Of a stretch of DNA of 64,000 nucleotides, positions 26,999 to 37,239 are shown one piece after another. This stretch comes from Acidimicrobiia bacterium (lineage in GTDB: Bacteria; Actinomycetota; Acidimicrobiia; Spongiisociales; Spongiisociaceae). How positions within the stretch are numbered: position 1 is the first letter of the stretch; each line of letters opens with the position of its first letter. The translations under genes were made by a program, and so were the position numbers. Location of the stretch: NCBI GenBank assembly GCA_003229305.1, contig QIDH01000058.1, positions 1-64,000 on the forward strand, given 5' to 3'. The notes under the pieces are model-generated. The model did no database searches and was not told the origin of the DNA. It saw only the letters and a program-made list of their open reading frames with translations.

Positions 26999-28327
26999 AT
27001 GCTGATCGTGATTATGGGGGCCGGCGCCGTCGGCGCCCATCTAGCCGAACGCCTGTCGGTCGAAGGCCAGGATGTCGTGCTCATCGAGTCCGACCAGCGT
27101 CGAGCACAAGAAATGCGCGAGCGGATCGACGCTCTCGTCATCACGGGCAACGGGGCAAGCCGGGCAGTGCTGGTAGAGGCGGGCGTGGACAACGCCGATC
27201 TCCTGATCGCCGTATCGTCCAACGACGGCGCCAACATCCTCGCCGCCCACGCGGCGCGGAATCTGGGCGTCCGCAAAACCATCGCAAGGGTCGGTGACCC
27301 CGGATTGCGCGAAGGTTTGGAAGATCTCGACGTCGATGTGGTCATTGACCCGGTGGAATCCGCTGCCCATGAGATCGTGAGCCTCACCTCTCAGAGCGGC
27401 CTTTCAGAGCTGATTGAATTCGGCCGAGGGGAACTCGCCCTGATCGGAGGTCGCCCACCCGAATCGTCGCCGCTGGTAGGCGCCCCGCTATCAACATTGC
27501 GAGCAACGGTAAACGGGTTCGACTGGATTGCCGCAGCGGTGGTCAGGGAAGGCAACACGATCGTCGCACACGGTGATACCGAAATTCGTGTGGGAGACCA
27601 CGTACTCCTGATGGTGCGCACCGCCGATATCGAGCTCGCCAAATCTCTCATGGGGATCAACCGTAAGAAGATCCGCAGAGCGCTGGTCCTCGGCACGAGC
27701 AGGGTCGCCGAACTCACAGCCGAGTACTTGATCGACGCAGGCCATGAAGTCGTGATGATCGATCCTGACACTACCCGTTGTAGGGAGATGGCCGAAAAAC
27801 ACGGGCGGGCGTTGATTGTTACCGGTGACCCGACCGATCCCGAAGTACTCAGCGAGTTCCAGATCGACGACGACGACGCCGTGATCGCCTTGACCGAAGA
27901 CGACGAGACAAACATAATGGCCGGCCTCGTTGCCAAGGCCCTTGGGGCCGCAACCACCGTGGCCAGAGTCAACCGTCTGAGCTACGTCGGATTGATCTCA
28001 GGCTTCGGCATTGATGCGACCGTCTCGGTCCGCCTCGCCGCAGCGAATTCGATTCTCCGGTTCGTTCGCAGGGGCAAGATCCACTCGGTTGTCACCTTCA
28101 ACGACACGGACGCCGAGGTCATCGAGCTGGAGGTGAACGAATCGAGCGAGGCGGTCGGCAAGAAGCTTTCTGAGCTTCCGTTGCCGGAGGGGGCGGTCAT
28201 CGGCGGAATCATGCGCAACGGGGACGCAATCGTGCCGACCGGCGCAACGGAGATCGGATCCCACGACCACCTCATCGTCTTTACGCTGCCCCAAACAATG
28301 GCAAAAGTGGAGAGTTTGTTCGGGTGA
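26999..28327 (+). CDS. trkA: Trk K+ uptake regulatory subunit TrkA
   Basis: Two RCK_N modules (MLIVIMGAGAVGAHLAERLSVEGQDVVLIE; RALVLGTSRVAELTAEYLIDAGHEVVMID). Confidence 0.92.
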   Translation: MLIVIMGAGAVGAHLAERLSVEGQDVVLIESDQRRAQEMRERIDALVITGNGASRAVLVEAGVDNADLLIAVSSNDGANILAAHAARNLGVRKTIARVGDPGLREGLEDLDVDVVIDPVESAAHEIVSLTSQSGLSELIEFGRGELALIGGRPPESSPLVGAPLSTLRATVNGFDWIAAAVVREGNTIVAHGDTEIRVGDHVLLMVRTADIELAKSLMGINRKKIRRALVLGTSRVAELTAEYLIDAGHEVVMIDPDTTRCREMAEKHGRALIVTGDPTDPEVLSEFQIDDDDAVIALTEDDETNIMAGLVAKALGAATTVARVNRLSYVGLISGFGIDATVSVRLAAANSILRFVRRGKIHSVVTFNDTDAEVIELEVNESSEAVGKKLSELPLPEGAVIGGIMRNGDAIVPTGATEIGSHDHLIVFTLPQTMAKVESLFG

Positions 28328-29832
28328 GCCGCCCTCGAGGTGTGTCGGCCGAACGGAGATCGGCCCACTCGGTTTCGATGGGCCGCCGGCTCGCGTACGT
28401 GATCGGAGCGGTGGTCATGGCCGCCGGTGTTGCGATGGTGCCGGCCGCCGGCATCTCGGCGATTTACCGGGAGTGGGACGATGCACTGTGGATTCTGGTA
28501 GCCGCCGGAATCACCGTGGCTGCTGGGTACATCGGTTGGCGAGTCGTCGGCCGCCAGGGAATCGTCACAACCAAAGAAGGTTTCGCAACGGTCGGCCTCG
28601 CCTGGTTCGCCCTGGCCTTCTTCGGGACGCTCCCATACCTATTGACCGGGTCAATCGGCAACCTCACAGATGCATTTTTCGAGACCGCCTCCGGATTCAC
28701 GACCACCGGAGCGTCCATTCTCCCTGACCCCTCCGTCCTGTCACATGGCATGTTGTTCTGGCGTTCGCTCACTCAGTGGCTCGGCGGGATGGGAATCATT
28801 GTGCTGTCGCTCGCCATCCTCCCAGTCCTTGGAGTTGGCGGGGTGCAGCTCGCCAAAGCGGAATCGCCCGGCCCAGAACCAGACCGGCTGACCCCTCGCT
28901 TCCGCGACACCGCTAAACGCCTTTGGTACGTCTACGCCGGTATCACGCTCATCGAGGTGATCTTCCTGGTCTTCGGCGAGATGGACTTGTTCCAAGCGAT
29001 CAACCATGCATTCACGACAATGTCAACTGGCGGATTCAGCACAGAGGCCGGGTCGGTCGGCGCCTTCGGCCTGTACACCCAATGGGTGATCATCATGTTC
29101 ATGTTCATGGCAGGCGCGTCGTTCGCCCTTCACTATCGGGCCCTGACCAGACCCGGCATCTACTTCAAAAACACAGAATTCCTCCTGTATTCCACGATGG
29201 CGGCAGGCGCAGTTGTGATCATCGGAGGTGGTATTTGGGGTGAAACAGAGTTCGCCCAAACCCTCACCGATGCCGTCTTCACGTCGCTGACGCTCATAAC
29301 CACAACGGGTTTCGGTACCGCGGACTTCGGTCAGTGGGACTCGGGCCTGCAGATCTTCATAGTCGGACTGATGTTCCTGGGGGGCATGGCCGGTTCGACG
29401 GCCGGTGGGATCAAGACCTACCGGATCGGAGTGCTCACCAAGGCCGCCTCTGCCGACCTACGCCGATTGGTCCATCCTCGAGGAGTATTCATCACCCGGT
29501 TCGGAAAGGACGTCGTGCCCGATCCGATAGTCGAGTCGGTGCAATCCTTCTTCCTCTTCTTCATGTTCTTGTTCATGACCGGAACTTTCGTGATGGGGTT
29601 CATCGCTTCGACGCTGCCGGGAGCCGAGCTCGATCTGGTCACCAGCGCATCGGCAGTCGCCTCCGCTCTGGGAAACATCGGTCCTGGCCTTGGCGAAGTC
29701 GGTCCGGCCTCCAACTATTTCGGCATTCCATGGCCAGGCAAATGGCTACTGAGTTTCCTGATGATGGCTGGTCGACTCGAGATCTTTCCCGTGCTGCTGC
29801 TTTTCACACGAGAGTTGTGGAGACGCTCCTAA
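28324..29832 (+). CDS. trkH: Trk K+ transporter TrkH
   Basis: FFETASGFTTTGASILPD, WLGGMGIIVLSLAILP, GGMAGSTAGGIKTYR; GTGA overlap with trkA. Confidence 0.93.
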   Translation: MSRPRGVSAERRSAHSVSMGRRLAYVIGAVVMAAGVAMVPAAGISAIYREWDDALWILVAAGITVAAGYIGWRVVGRQGIVTTKEGFATVGLAWFALAFFGTLPYLLTGSIGNLTDAFFETASGFTTTGASILPDPSVLSHGMLFWRSLTQWLGGMGIIVLSLAILPVLGVGGVQLAKAESPGPEPDRLTPRFRDTAKRLWYVYAGITLIEVIFLVFGEMDLFQAINHAFTTMSTGGFSTEAGSVGAFGLYTQWVIIMFMFMAGASFALHYRALTRPGIYFKNTEFLLYSTMAAGAVVIIGGGIWGETEFAQTLTDAVFTSLTLITTTGFGTADFGQWDSGLQIFIVGLMFLGGMAGSTAGGIKTYRIGVLTKAASADLRRLVHPRGVFITRFGKDVVPDPIVESVQSFFLFFMFLFMTGTFVMGFIASTLPGAELDLVTSASAVASALGNIGPGLGEVGPASNYFGIPWPGKWLLSFLMMAGRLEIFPVLLLFTRELWRRS

Positions 29833-29876
29833 TTGGATCCGTCTGGGGCACTCCTTGAAGGCAAGGCCGATGGGCT

Positions 29877-30989
29877 TCAGCCGTCAAGGACGACGAGGTT
29901 GTCACGGTGTATCAACTCGCCGTCCCAACCAATCAGTTCGTTGCTTCTCTTGCCCAATGCGCCTCGCGCCACCTCCGAACCGACATTCATCGTCCCCTTG
30001 GCCATCAGCCGTCCCGCCAGATTGTGGATTTCGACCGCAGCCCCTGCACCGAAGTTGCCGGTCACAGAGGTGGCTCCGACCACGAGCAACGAACTACCTC
30101 GCTGCGTAAGCGCCATCGCAGCCCCATCGTCCACTTGAACCTGGCCTTCTGAGGCGAGTCCGAAGGCTATCCAAAGCTTGCGGGACGCCAGTTTCTGTGA
30201 GTGAGGGGCGACCCAGGTCCCTACGTCCTCACCATTCGCTGCCCTGACCGTCGCGTCTGTCGACTTGGCGGGAGCGATGACTGTCGGAATACCTGACCAG
30301 GCTGCCATCCTGGCCGCGATGACCTTCGTCCCGACGCCGCCAGAGCCGAGCGGACCGGATCCTCCTGAGGCCAGCTCATCCAGCACCGCATCGTTGTGCC
30401 TCAACGCCCCGAGCAGCTCCGCGTCCGCGTCGAAGCGCGGATCCCTCGCATAGAGACCTTCGGTGTCGGTCAGGAGAATCAGGAGTTTGGCTCCAACCAG
30501 ATGCGAAACGATTGCTGCCAGTCGATCGTTGTCTCCGAGCTTTAGTTCCTCGATGGCGACAGTGTCGTTCTCGTTGACTATCGGCACGACACCAAGTTCC
30601 AACATGCGCTCCAGGGCCTGACGAGAGTGCAAATACTGATTGCGGATTCCAAGAATGTCCTTGGTCAGCAAGACCTGACCGACCACCCTTGCCTCGTTGG
30701 CAAAAGCCCGCGAGTAGTTCTCCATCAGGCGCCCCTGGCCGATGGCGGCAGCCACTTGCAATCCGGTGATCTCGGTAGGTCGCCCGTCGAGTTCGGGGAT
30801 TCCGGCTGCTACCGCCCCCGAACTGACGAGTACGGTCGGGTTTCCCCGGTCCCAGAGTGAGCAAACCTGCTGCACCGTCCTGGCAATGGCGACCAGGTCG
30901 ACGCCGCCACCCGGTTTGGACAAGCTCGAAGATCCCACCTTTACGACGATGGGGGCTCCGACCGGGACCGCCACCCGCTCAGTCCGCAT
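29877..30989 (-). CDS. proB: Glutamate 5-kinase
   Basis: VVKVGSSSLS...VLVSSGAVAAG...VPIVNENDTVAIEELKLGDNDRLAAIV; PUA-like C-terminus; start at MRTERVAVPVG. Confidence 0.93.
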   Translation of the reverse strand: MRTERVAVPVGAPIVVKVGSSSLSKPGGGVDLVAIARTVQQVCSLWDRGNPTVLVSSGAVAAGIPELDGRPTEITGLQVAAAIGQGRLMENYSRAFANEARVVGQVLLTKDILGIRNQYLHSRQALERMLELGVVPIVNENDTVAIEELKLGDNDRLAAIVSHLVGAKLLILLTDTEGLYARDPRFDADAELLGALRHNDAVLDELASGGSGPLGSGGVGTKVIAARMAAWSGIPTVIAPAKSTDATVRAANGEDVGTWVAPHSQKLASRKLWIAFGLASEGQVQVDDGAAMALTQRGSSLLVVGATSVTGNFGAGAAVEIHNLAGRLMAKGTMNVGSEVARGALGKRSNELIGWDGELIHRDNLVVLDG

Positions 30990-32325
30990 CGTTGCGCTGC
31001 CCCTCCGTTTCGATTCCTGGGCTGACGGCATCATCGGAGTCGATCTCTCCTTCGTCTTCTCGGGCAAGATCTGTTTGAAGAGGGTCCTGGAATTCGAAGA
31101 CGATATCTCCGATGGCCACATCGTCGCCAGGAATCGCTCCCGCTTCACGCAGGGCGGCGTCAACTCCAATTTGTGCCAAACGGGTAGCAGCAAACGCGGC
31201 TGCCTCTGGCAACGTCAGGTCATTGAGAGACACGGCACGCTCCGCGGCGCGGCCCTCCACTACCCACGTCGCATCTCTCCGGCTCACGGTGAATGGAATC
31301 TCGATCGGACGATGCAGGACAAACCCCTGTCGTTCTGGCGCTTCACGTTTTGCAGTATCGACCGCATCGGCCACCGCATGAAGCAGTCGCTCGAGCCCTT
31401 CGCCGGTAATCGCACTGAAAGCGAGGAGCTCGCCGTCCACAAGCCCGGCAAGCTCTCGCAGGTCGGATGCACCGGTGTCCACCTTCGACACCGCGACAAC
31501 CATCGGGCGTTTCGCCAGCTGAGGTGAGTGAGCCGCGAGCTCCCGCACCAACACCTCGTATTGGGTGACGACCGAATCGGTCTGCAGATCCGAAGGGTCG
31601 AGCAGCACGACCAACGCTCTCGCCCTCTCGGTGTGCCGCAAGAACTCGTGTCCCAGCCCTTTGCCGTCCGCCGCCCCCTCTATCAGACCAGGGATGTCAG
31701 CGAGCACAAACTCGCGTTCGCTGTGTGATACGACGCCCAGATTCGGTTCAAGGGTCGTAAACGGGTAGTCGGCAATCTTGGGTTTAGCAGCAGAAACCTT
31801 GGATATCAGAGTGCTCTTGCCCGCGTTCGGGTACCCAATGAGCGCGGCGTCTGCGACCAGCTTGAGTTCCAGGGAAAACCATTCGGCGAGGCCATATTCG
31901 CCTTGCTCTGCAAAGGTCGGATGCCGGTGTCTGCGACTGACGAAGCCCGCATTGCCTTTGCCACCTCGGCCGCCCGAAAGCACCTTCGCCGACTGGCCAG
32001 GCAAAACAAGGTCGGCAACAACCACGCCGTCACTGTCGGATACCACGGTCCCGGCCGGTACGAAAAGTACGAGATCCTTTCCGAATTTCCCGTGGCGAAG
32101 GTCGCCCTCACCGTGCTTACCGTCGGTCGCCGAGTGATGTGGATTGCGTTTGTACCTGAGTAGGGTCGGAATGTTGGCATCGGCGGCGATAGTCACACTT
32201 CCCCCGGAACCACCTGAGCCGCCAACCGGGCGACCCTTCGCGTGTCGACCGATCTTGAGGAAGCTAACGACGCCCGCCCCGCCGTTGCCGGCGCGCAGAC
32301 GCACGCGGACCTCGTCGACGAACAT
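30979..32325 (-). CDS. obgE: GTPase ObgE/CgtA
   Basis: MFVDEVRVRLRAGNGGAGVVSFLK Obg fold; IGYPNAGKSTLISKVSAAKPKIADYPFTTLEPNLG. Confidence 0.97.
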   Translation of the reverse strand: MFVDEVRVRLRAGNGGAGVVSFLKIGRHAKGRPVGGSGGSGGSVTIAADANIPTLLRYKRNPHHSATDGKHGEGDLRHGKFGKDLVLFVPAGTVVSDSDGVVVADLVLPGQSAKVLSGGRGGKGNAGFVSRRHRHPTFAEQGEYGLAEWFSLELKLVADAALIGYPNAGKSTLISKVSAAKPKIADYPFTTLEPNLGVVSHSEREFVLADIPGLIEGAADGKGLGHEFLRHTERARALVVLLDPSDLQTDSVVTQYEVLVRELAAHSPQLAKRPMVVAVSKVDTGASDLRELAGLVDGELLAFSAITGEGLERLLHAVADAVDTAKREAPERQGFVLHRPIEIPFTVSRRDATWVVEGRAAERAVSLNDLTLPEAAAFAATRLAQIGVDAALREAGAIPGDDVAIGDIVFEFQDPLQTDLAREDEGEIDSDDAVSPGIETEGQRNDAD

Positions 32326-32347
32326 GGCGAAGGTCGGGAGCGTCTCC

Positions 32348-32599
32348 CTATTCGGGAAGGACGCTCACCAGTCGACGCCCATGGCGAGCGTGATATTGCA
32401 CAATGCCAGGACGTTTCGCGAATAACGTGTCGTCTCCTCCACGCCCAACATTGTCGCCAGGGTGGATCCGAGTTCCCCTCTGGCGCACGATGATCGATCC
32501 GGCTGTGACCACTTGGCCATCAAAAACCTTGGGTCCGAGTCGCTGGGACTGAGAATCCCGCCCGTTCTTGCTGGAACCACCGGCCTTGGTTTTGGACAT
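32348..32599 (-). CDS. rpmA: 50S ribosomal protein L27
   Basis: [48 protein letters not shown]. Confidence 0.97.
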   Translation of the reverse strand: MSKTKAGGSSKNGRDSQSQRLGPKVFDGQVVTAGSIIVRQRGTRIHPGDNVGRGGDDTLFAKRPGIVQYHARHGRRLVSVLPE

Positions 32600-32601
32600 T
32601 C

Positions 32602-33051
32602 TCAGGCTCCTTCGGTTTGGTCGGCGTCTTTGGCTTTCTTGGCAGGCTTGGCAGCCACCTTCTTGGCAGGCTTGGCTGCCGCCTCTTTGGCAGGCTTGGC
32701 TACCGCCTCTTTGGCAGGCTTGGCAGCCGCCTTCTTGGCCTTCGGAAGATCTATGGCGGTGATCTCCAACTGGGTGTAGCGCTGGCGATGACCTTGCCGG
32801 CGGCGGTAGCCGGTCTTGTTCTTGTATTTGAAGATGTCGATCTTGTCGCCTTTGGTCTCGCCGAGAACCTTGGCGCGGACTTTCACGTCGCCGAGCGCGG
32901 CTCGCCCGGTGATCGAGTTGCCTTTGTCATCGACCACAAACAGCGGGGTGAACTCGACCTCTTCTCCGACGTTTTTTAGGCGTTCGACATCGATGACGTC
33001 GCCCGGTGTGACCTTGGCCTGTTTGCCACCGGACCTGATGATTGCGTACAT
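32602..33051 (-). CDS. rplU: 50S ribosomal protein L21 with Ala/Lys/Pro repeat tail
   Basis: [25 protein letters not shown]...[25 protein letters not shown] then [29 protein letters not shown]. Confidence 0.96.
   Translation of the reverse strand: MYAIIRSGGKQAKVTPGDVIDVERLKNVGEEVEFTPLFVVDDKGNSITGRAALGDVKVRAKVLGETKGDKIDIFKYKNKTGYRRRQGHRQRYTQLEITAIDLPKAKKAAAKPAKEAVAKPAKEAAAKPAKKVAAKPAKKAKDADQTEGA
32630..32745 (-). repeat. In-frame tandem repeat encoding the (A)AKPAK(K/E) tail of L21
   Basis: Repeated unit resembling cttggcaggcttggcagccgcctctttggc. Confidence 0.8.
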
Positions 33052-33147
33052 AGTTCAACCCTGCTGATCGTTTGTATTCAGAAAGAATTCGGGACCAGAC
33101 ATGATAACCCCTCTTCAGATGCCCTCCGTCGGGTATTACCCAGCCGG

Positions 33148-34746
33148 CTAATCCTTCGACGACTCGTGAGCCTGCGACTCGATCGGGGTTCCTACCGCAG
33201 CGGCGTCCGCGTGCAGCAACACACCTCTGCCGTTGCACGTAGGACAGGTGTCGGAGAAGGACTCGACCAGGCCTTCTGAGACGTTCTTGCGGGTCATCTC
33301 GACGAGCCCCAGGTTCGAGACATCGAAAACTTGGGTACGCGTCTTGTCTTTGGCAAGGGTCTCGTTGAGCCGCCGCAACACCGCCCTGCGGCTCTTTTCG
33401 ATCTCCATATCAATGAAGTCGATGACGATGATGCCGCCTATGTCGCGCAGGCGCAGCTGACGGCCGATCTCCTCGGCTGCCTCGAGGTTGTTGGCAAGCA
33501 CGGTCTCTTCGAGGTTGGACTTACCGACGAACTTGCCGGTGTTGACATCAATGACGGTCAGCGCCTCGGTGCGGTCGATCACCAGATGTCCACCGGACGG
33601 CAGCCAAACCCTGCGATCCAGCGCCTTACGCAGCTGATCTTCGACGTGGAAGCGCTCAAAAAGAGCGAGGTCCTCGTCTTTGTAGCGCTGCACCTTGTCC
33701 AGCAGATCTGGAGCAGTCTCTTTCAGGTAGGCGGACACCTTCTTGTTGGCTAGATCGTCATCGATCATGAGCCGACGGAAATCGTTGGTGAAGTGCTCCC
33801 TGATCACTCGCAGAAGCAGACTTGGTTCCTCGTAGACGGTCCTTGGTGCAGGTCCGTCTCCAAGAGAAGCCTGAATCGTCTCCCATCGATCCACTAGCCG
33901 ATCAATGTCCAAGACGATCTCCTCGCGACTCGCCTTGGCGGCCGCCGTCCTCACGATCACACCAAAGCCGTCCGGCTTGGCTTCCTCGATGATCGTTCGT
34001 AACCGGGCGCGCTCATCGTCCGGGAGCCGCCTTGAAATGCCCTGGATGTCGGAATCAGGTACGAGCACGAGGTGTCGCCCTGGCACGGTCACCTCGTTCG
34101 ACAACCTGGCACCCTTGCTGCCCATCGCATCCTTGACGACCTGCACCAGAATCTCATCGCCAACCTTGAGCGCCTCCTCGATCCTGGGACGCCTCCTGCC
34201 GTGCTTGCCTCGGTCGTACGAGATATCCCCGGCGTAGAGCACCCCGTTTTTCTCGGCCCCGAAATCGACGAACGCCGCCTCCATACCTGGCAACACGTTC
34301 TTGACCTTGGCCACATACATGTTGCCGGCCAACGATGTCTTGTCATCCTTGGCGACGTAATGCTCGACCAACACAGGGCCCTCAAGAACGACGATCTGGG
34401 TCTGGTGGGGCTTGACCCTGACCAACATCTGCTTTCTGGCAGATTCGTCCGGAATGATGATTTCTTCGTCACGGAGCTGCCCGGCCCTGCGGCTCGGGCG
34501 GCGATCAGCACCCTGGGACCGGTTCCTGTTTCGTTGTTGGGAACGGCGATCGTTTTTCGACCCTCCGTTCCGGTGGCGATTCCCGGCCCTGCCGTTTGCC
34601 TTGGAGCGATCCGAAGTCGGAGCCTCTACTACTCGCCTAACACGAACTTTCTCGCTGCCGACCTTGCGCTCCTTGCGCGTCTCGGTGGCGGAATCGCCTA
34701 CACCCCTTCGAATGACTTCGGGAGCCCTGCGGCGGAACAATGCCAT
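33148..34746 (-). CDS. rne: Ribonuclease E/G family protein
   Basis: IYVAKV-type S1 region, AAFVDFGAEKNGVLYAGDI, GHLVIDRTEALTVIDVNTGKFVGKSNLEETVLANNLEAAEEI, CPTCNGRG zinc link; start at MALFRRRAPEV (ORF open to 35079). Confidence 0.93.
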   Translation of the reverse strand: MALFRRRAPEVIRRGVGDSATETRKERKVGSEKVRVRRVVEAPTSDRSKANGRAGNRHRNGGSKNDRRSQQRNRNRSQGADRRPSRRAGQLRDEEIIIPDESARKQMLVRVKPHQTQIVVLEGPVLVEHYVAKDDKTSLAGNMYVAKVKNVLPGMEAAFVDFGAEKNGVLYAGDISYDRGKHGRRRPRIEEALKVGDEILVQVVKDAMGSKGARLSNEVTVPGRHLVLVPDSDIQGISRRLPDDERARLRTIIEEAKPDGFGVIVRTAAAKASREEIVLDIDRLVDRWETIQASLGDGPAPRTVYEEPSLLLRVIREHFTNDFRRLMIDDDLANKKVSAYLKETAPDLLDKVQRYKDEDLALFERFHVEDQLRKALDRRVWLPSGGHLVIDRTEALTVIDVNTGKFVGKSNLEETVLANNLEAAEEIGRQLRLRDIGGIIVIDFIDMEIEKSRRAVLRRLNETLAKDKTRTQVFDVSNLGLVEMTRKNVSEGLVESFSDTCPTCNGRGVLLHADAAAVGTPIESQAHESSKD

Positions 34747-35435
34747 GAATTCTCTCTCCTTTGGCGGCCTCGCGGGCCGGCCGAATACTGCGAATCGTCG
34801 GCAAACCGGAAATCCCGGGGCCGAGCGTCCTCCCACAATCTGCGGATCGGCGGCGGGCGCGGATCCTGTGGGAGGCATGTGCGGGACCCGATTGCACAGA
34901 AAGAGCCGCTCCTCGCCGCCGTCGAGCATCGCTCGGACGTCGGCACGAAGCATTGACTTTCTCAACAACCAGGTCGGTGAGCCTGCAGAACACAAACAGG
35001 CACGCGGCCTGTTCAATAACAGTGATCCTTTTCGCCGTGCGGCCGGGTCCACCGTGGTCGACCATGCCCGCATGGACAAGTTCTGTAAAGGTGGCGGAGC
35101 CGACGCCGGTGGGCAAACTCCGAAGCGGAGTCATACCGGTGCCTCCGAGGCTCGAACAATTCGGTCAACGTGTGACCTGCCACTCAGCGTAGCAGCGTGA
35201 CCCCAACTTTCAGGAACCCCCTGCTCAGAGAGGCGTGCCAAGCAACGAATTCTGCGACGAGGAGCCCCAGCAAACAACTCGGCTCCTCTCCGGATCGGGT
35301 GGTTGCTCGTAGGAGGGCGGTCGGCAATCCCCTAGTCACCATCAATGGCCGGGCCATACGTCAGGCCGGCTGATGAAGGAACCTCTGCGATCGACACTTT
35401 CCGACCACCCTCCTAGTTTGTTTAGTATCGGCGCG

Positions 35436-36023
35436 CTACTGCTCGAAGCTGAGCTGTTGTGCCTCGTCCGGGTCAAAGCAGAGCCGACACCTCGCCTCGT
35501 AGGCGTCGGTAGCGCCCAGCATGACCAGTTCGGTCGACTCGACGATGCGTTGGGTGAAATTTGCCGGACCGCCGCACCTGTGACAGACCGCCAGCATCTT
35601 TGTGACGTACTCCGCCCGCGTCGCCATCGTCGGGAGGGGCTCGAATGGCCGCCCGAGGTAGTCGAGATCCAATCCTGCAACGATGATCTGTTTGCCCGCC
35701 AAGGCAAGTTGTTCTACGACTCCAATGATGTCGGCGTCGAAGAACTGCACCTCGTCAATGCCTATCACCTCCGTCTTGTCTTCAACCTCGTGGAGAAGTT
35801 GATCAGAGTCTGCGATTGCCATTGCCTCGACCTTGAGCGAACTGTGGGACACCAACTCGGTCGTCGAGTAGCGGTCGTCGATGCCCGGCTTGAAGATCTG
35901 CACCGGAATTCTGGCGATCTTTACCCTGACCATTCGCCGAATCAGCTCTTCGCTCTTGCCAGAAAACATCGGCCCGCAGATCACCTCAAGCCAGCCACGG
36001 TCGCCACGTCGATACATGGCCAT
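35436..36023 (-). CDS. tdk: Thymidine kinase
   Basis: LEVICGPMFSGKSEELIRRM...VIGIDEVQFFDADI...CHRCGGPANFTQR. Confidence 0.93.
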   Translation of the reverse strand: MAMYRRGDRGWLEVICGPMFSGKSEELIRRMVRVKIARIPVQIFKPGIDDRYSTTELVSHSSLKVEAMAIADSDQLLHEVEDKTEVIGIDEVQFFDADIIGVVEQLALAGKQIIVAGLDLDYLGRPFEPLPTMATRAEYVTKMLAVCHRCGGPANFTQRIVESTELVMLGATDAYEARCRLCFDPDEAQQLSFEQ

Positions 36024-36066
36024 GCACCATAGCGAGCAGGTTCGGGCTGCGATCCGGCGAGCTCGT

Positions 36067-37239
36067 TCAGCGCAACGGCACGTACTCGCGACCAGGGACG
36101 GGCGACCTGGAGCGCCAAATGTTGTTTACGATCCCCAGGCCTCCCCCCATGGCGATCATGGCAGATCCTCCTGCGCTGACGAACGGCAGGGGAAGACCAG
36201 TTACAGGCGCGACACCGACCGTCATGCCAATATTGATAAACACGTGAAAGATCAACATCGTGGCTATCCCAACGGCTACGAGACTGCCGAATCTGTCCGG
36301 TGCGCTGTTGGCAATTACCAGAATCCGCCAGATCAATAGTCCATAAGCGCTGACAACCAGCGCACTTCCGATGAAGCCGAGCTGCTCCCCGATGGCGGTG
36401 AAGATGAAGTCAGACGTCTGGAACGGAACGAAGTTGAGCAAGGTCTGGGGACCCTCGAACAGACCCTGCCCAAACAATCCTCCGTTCCCGATCGCGATTC
36501 GAGACCGGTCAAGGTTGTAGTTCAGACTCTGAAGGTCAGACTGCTGATCCAAAAATCCAAGAATGCGATTCACCTGATAGTCATCGAGCAACTCGAGCTG
36601 CCAGAAGGCCACGACAGTTGCCACCCCAGCTCCGATGAGAACGAGCAACTGGCGGAAGGTCGTGCCTGCCACAAAGAGCATGGCGAGGGTGATGAAACTG
36701 AACACCATCATCGTTCCGAGGTCTGGTTGTCGAAAGATCAGGAACGATGGAAGTGAAACCGCGAGCAATGTGGCGATCAACCGTGCCCAGCGCATACCTG
36801 TCTCAGATGCAGGCGCGAGCACCGTCCCGACAACCATGATCACGCCAAGCTTCGCGAATTCTGATGGTTGGAGCTGGAATGAACCGATCGGGATCCATCG
36901 CTGGGCGTTGCGTTGCTCTGGCATGAACAAGACGGCGAACAAGATCAGCACCACCGCGATGAAAACGAATGCAGCCGTGTTGCGGTACTGCCGGTAGTCA
37001 ATGATCGAAGCCACCACAAAGGCCAGGATCGCGATGCCTGCGAAAACCATCTGACGGCGCATTGGTCCCGTCGGATCGAGACCTTCGGCTTCGAGACGAA
37101 CGAAGGTGGCTGAGTAGACCATGAGGACACCAAGCGCCATCAAGGCAACCATTATCACGAACATCACGACGTCTGGAGTCGGCTTCCGTCGATCCGAGAG
37201 TAATCCGCCACTGCTCCGAGGTCCGCTTAGCACCGCCAT
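36067..37239 (-). CDS. rodA: RodA/FtsW-family SEDS protein
   Basis: GSFQLQPSEFAKLGVIMVVG...RQPDLGTMMVF...GLPLPFVSAGGSAMIAMGGGLGIVNNI. Confidence 0.93.
   Translation of the reverse strand: MAVLSGPRSSGGLLSDRRKPTPDVVMFVIMVALMALGVLMVYSATFVRLEAEGLDPTGPMRRQMVFAGIAILAFVVASIIDYRQYRNTAAFVFIAVVLILFAVLFMPEQRNAQRWIPIGSFQLQPSEFAKLGVIMVVGTVLAPASETGMRWARLIATLLAVSLPSFLIFRQPDLGTMMVFSFITLAMLFVAGTTFRQLLVLIGAGVATVVAFWQLELLDDYQVNRILGFLDQQSDLQSLNYNLDRSRIAIGNGGLFGQGLFEGPQTLLNFVPFQTSDFIFTAIGEQLGFIGSALVVSAYGLLIWRILVIANSAPDRFGSLVAVGIATMLIFHVFINIGMTVGVAPVTGLPLPFVSAGGSAMIAMGGGLGIVNNIWRSRSPVPGREYVPLR

Noticed and set aside
34072-34956. 294-aa plus-strand ORF antisense to rne
   Set aside because: High-GC shadow ORF; the minus-strand frame encodes clear RNase E/G motifs.
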